Assembly: GCA_902478935.1 (NCBI GenBank) | Contig: CABSMV010000105.1 | Span: 1 to 6,437 of the forward strand | Source: an uncultured Collinsella sp. | GTDB taxonomy: Bacteria; Actinomycetota; Coriobacteriia; Coriobacteriales; Coriobacteriaceae | DNA length: 6,437 nt | Reading direction: 5' to 3' | Shown here: positions 4,989 to 6,437 of the stretch, one piece after another | Layout of the letters: the number at the start of each line of letters is the position of its first letter | How positions within the stretch are numbered: the stretch's first letter is position 1 | Position numbers and translations under genes: made by a program | Notes under the pieces: model-generated | What the model was told of the DNA's origin: nothing | What the model saw: only the letters and a program-made list of their open reading frames with translations | Database searches by the model: none

Positions 4989-6281
4989 GTGCTCGCACCC
5001 CATATTTCCGTCGTCAACCTCGGCTGCCGCGTCAACCGGGTTGAGTCTGACCGTATCACTGCCGATCTTATGCGTCTGGGCTTTGCTATTGTGGATCCCC
5101 AGGATGCCGATCTGATCGTCATTAACACCTGTGCCGTTACGGGCGAGGCCGAGGCCAAGACCCGTAAGGCCGTCCGTCATGCGCTGGCTTATCCAAACGA
5201 GCCCTATGTGGTCGTGACCGGATGCGTGGTCAATCTGCACCCCGAGGAGCTGCTGGAGCTTTCGGACCGCGTGATCGCCGAGCCGTCCAAGATTGATGTT
5301 GCCGAACGTGTCTGCGAGGTGCTGGGCGTTGAGTCCGATAGCGTTCCCGCCTGCAGCGATGGCGAGGTGGTCGATGCGCTCGGTCGCTCTCGCCTGGGCG
5401 TGAAGATTCAGGACGGCTGCAACCATCGCTGCACCTATTGCATTGTGTGGAAGGCACGCGGCCCCGAGCGCTCCGTGCCCGTTGAGTCCGTGCTCGAGCA
5501 AGTTCGCGAGGCCCAGGAGGCCGGCGTGCCCGAGGTGGTGCTGACCGGTGTGAACCTGGGCGCCTACGATGGCAAGAGCGCGACCGACGAGCATGTCGAA
5601 ATCGATGAGCTGCTCGAGGCCATCATGGAGCGCACGTCTATCCCGCATGTGCGCATTTCCTCGGTTGAGCCCATGGATATCTCTGAGCGCCTGCTTAAGG
5701 TTATGGCGCGCTTTCCGCAGCGTATCGCCCCGTTTTTGCACCTGCCCGTGCAGTCCGGCTGCACGGCGACCCTGCATCGCATGGGCCGTCCCTATAGTGC
5801 GGAGGCCTTTGAGGACACGGTGCGTATGATTCGCGCCAATCTGCCGCAGGCGTCACTTTCTTGCGACGTTATTGTCGGCTTCCCTGGCGAGACGGACGAG
5901 GAGTTCGAGGAGTCGCTGGCGCTGTGCCGCCGTGTGGGTTTCTCGCGTATGCACGTGTTCCGCTACAGCAAGCGTCCCGGTACCCTTGCTGCCGACATGC
6001 CCGACCAGGTTCCGCCCGAGGTTATGGCCGAGCGCAGCCGCCGTATGCGGGCCGCTGCACAGGAGCTCGCTATTGCCGACGCTCGCCGTCGCGTGGGCAC
6101 GGTCGAGCGTGCCGTGCTCGAGTATGGCGACAACCTGACGCTCGGCTCGTTCCATCATGCCCGTCTTGACGATACCTGTGGACTTACAGCCCCGTGCCTG
6201 CTCGATGTTGCTATCATCGGAGTCGATGATTCCGGCTTGGTCCATGCACGCAGGGAGGTTCATGGAAGCCTCGAAGATTAG
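4989..6281 (+). CDS. mtaB: tRNA (N6-threonylcarbamoyl-A37) C2-methylthiotransferase MtaB
   Basis: A 430-residue radical SAM methylthiotransferase that converts t6A37 to ms2t6A37 in ANN-decoding tRNAs. The N-terminal MTTase domain supplies three cluster cysteines: C13 (NLGCRVN), C48 (INTCAVT) and C79 (VTGC). The radical SAM cluster is C144, C148 and C151 in CNHRCTYC. LHLPVQSGC, with Cys after QSG, and the LGCRVN/NTCAVT forms point to MtaB rather than MiaB or RimO. IVGFPGETDEEF is the conserved SAM-domain segment. The usual I/V-P after the third cluster Cys is replaced by VW (CIVWKARGPERS). The last ~65 residues (from about VGTVERAVLEYG) look like a divergent TRAM RNA-binding domain. The GTG start has AAGGAG 5 bases upstream and the motif ISVVNLGC soon after. 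It follows dnaJ by 9 bases, as in several Gram-positive heat-shock clusters, and overlaps phoH by 20 bases. Confidence 0.93.
   Translation: MLAPHISVVNLGCRVNRVESDRITADLMRLGFAIVDPQDADLIVINTCAVTGEAEAKTRKAVRHALAYPNEPYVVVTGCVVNLHPEELLELSDRVIAEPSKIDVAERVCEVLGVESDSVPACSDGEVVDALGRSRLGVKIQDGCNHRCTYCIVWKARGPERSVPVESVLEQVREAQEAGVPEVVLTGVNLGAYDGKSATDEHVEIDELLEAIMERTSIPHVRISSVEPMDISERLLKVMARFPQRIAPFLHLPVQSGCTATLHRMGRPYSAEAFEDTVRMIRANLPQASLSCDVIVGFPGETDEEFEESLALCRRVGFSRMHVFRYSKRPGTLAADMPDQVPPEVMAERSRRMRAAAQELAIADARRRVGTVERAVLEYGDNLTLGSFHHARLDDTCGLTAPCLLDVAIIGVDDSGLVHARREVHGSLED
6253..6258 (+). promoter_or_regulatory. Ribosome binding site for the phoH-like gene inside mtaB
   Basis: GGGAGG lies within the end of mtaB, only 3 bases before ATG 6262. 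The short spacing is somewhat tight, but it is the only Shine-Dalgarno-like sequence that fits the phoH frame. Confidence 0.65.
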
Positions 6282-6437
6282 ACTTACCGTTCCCGAGGGG
6301 ATTGATCCCTCGCGCGTTTTGGGCGCCGGCGACGGCGTCCTTCGTGCGCTCGAGAGTTTGGTTCGCGCTCATGTGGTCGCCCGTGGCGATAGCATCTCCG
6401 TGAGCGGCGCCCCGGACGCGGGCGCACGCGTGGCGCG
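6262..6437 (+). CDS. phoH: PhoH-like ATPase, N-terminal fragment
   Basis: The first 58 codons plus two bases of a gene cut by the right edge. The peptide begins MEASKIRLTVPEGIDPSRVL. It continues with G-GDGVLRALESL, ARGDSISVSG and a short acidic/glycine stretch. This matches the N-terminal KH-like region of PhoH-family proteins (predicted ATPases/RNA-associated proteins), where a 'RGn-i-i-G' segment follows a helix. The Walker A motif that would settle it lies beyond the window. ATG 6262 is chosen because of GGGAGG just upstream. The start lies 20 bases inside mtaB, in another frame. Position supports the call, because phoH followed by ybeY and era commonly lies downstream of dnaJ-linked genes in Gram-positives. 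Confidence 0.75.
   Translation, partial: MEASKIRLTVPEGIDPSRVLGAGDGVLRALESLVRAHVVARGDSISVSGAPDAGARVA

Noticed and set aside
3909..5777. A 622-codon open frame on the minus strand opposite dnaJ and mtaB
   Set aside because: The plus strand encodes two unmistakable conserved proteins there. The antisense translation is rich in Ala/Gly/Asn/His/Leu with no recognisable domain, as expected from GC-rich codon bias.

Overview
The window carries seven genes, all on the + strand and tightly packed, in GC-rich DNA. They are the 3' end of lepA (elongation factor 4), a DusB-type tRNA-dihydrouridine synthase, hemW, a J-domain/zinc-finger protein with a membrane-type tail, a full-length class A dnaJ, mtaB (tRNA ms2t6A37 methylthiotransferase) and the 5' end of a phoH-like gene. 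The GC-rich codons, three GTG starts, Gram-positive-type DnaJ zinc-finger spacing (17/26/14 residues between motifs) and gene order suggest an actinobacterium, plausibly a gut Coriobacteriia member such as Collinsella or a relative. That assignment is inference from style and order, not from a marker gene.

Layout. Bases 1-24 are not genomic: they are the end of an Illumina Nextera (Tn5 tagmentation) adapter fused to the contig, and real sequence starts at about base 25 inside lepA. lepA, dus and hemW follow with gaps of 4 and 2 bases, so they look like one translationally coupled unit. A 58-base gap then precedes the membrane-tailed J-protein (2646-3749), and an 81-base gap precedes dnaJ (3831-4979). 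Each gap holds a weak promoter-like sequence. mtaB starts 9 bases after the dnaJ stop, with its ribosome binding site overlapping that stop. phoH starts inside the last codons of mtaB and runs off the right edge.

How the genes fit together. The theme is translation and protein quality control: a ribosomal GTPase (LepA), two tRNA modification enzymes (Dus, MtaB), two J-domain co-chaperones, a heme chaperone (HemW) and a PhoH-type ATPase. In many Gram-positive genomes the order lepA-hemW-hrcA-(grpE-dnaK)-dnaJ-...-mtaB/phoH-ybeY is recognisable. Here hrcA, grpE and dnaK are absent, and the position just before dnaJ holds the unusual J-protein.

The most interesting object is that J-protein. It has an intact J domain with HPD, a Gly/Phe/Tyr-rich linker, all four CxxCxGxG zinc motifs and a first substrate-binding region. 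The second substrate-binding domain and the dimerisation tail of DnaJ are replaced by about 90 residues with two or three probable membrane segments. It looks like a membrane-tethered class-A-like J-protein in tandem with the ordinary soluble DnaJ.
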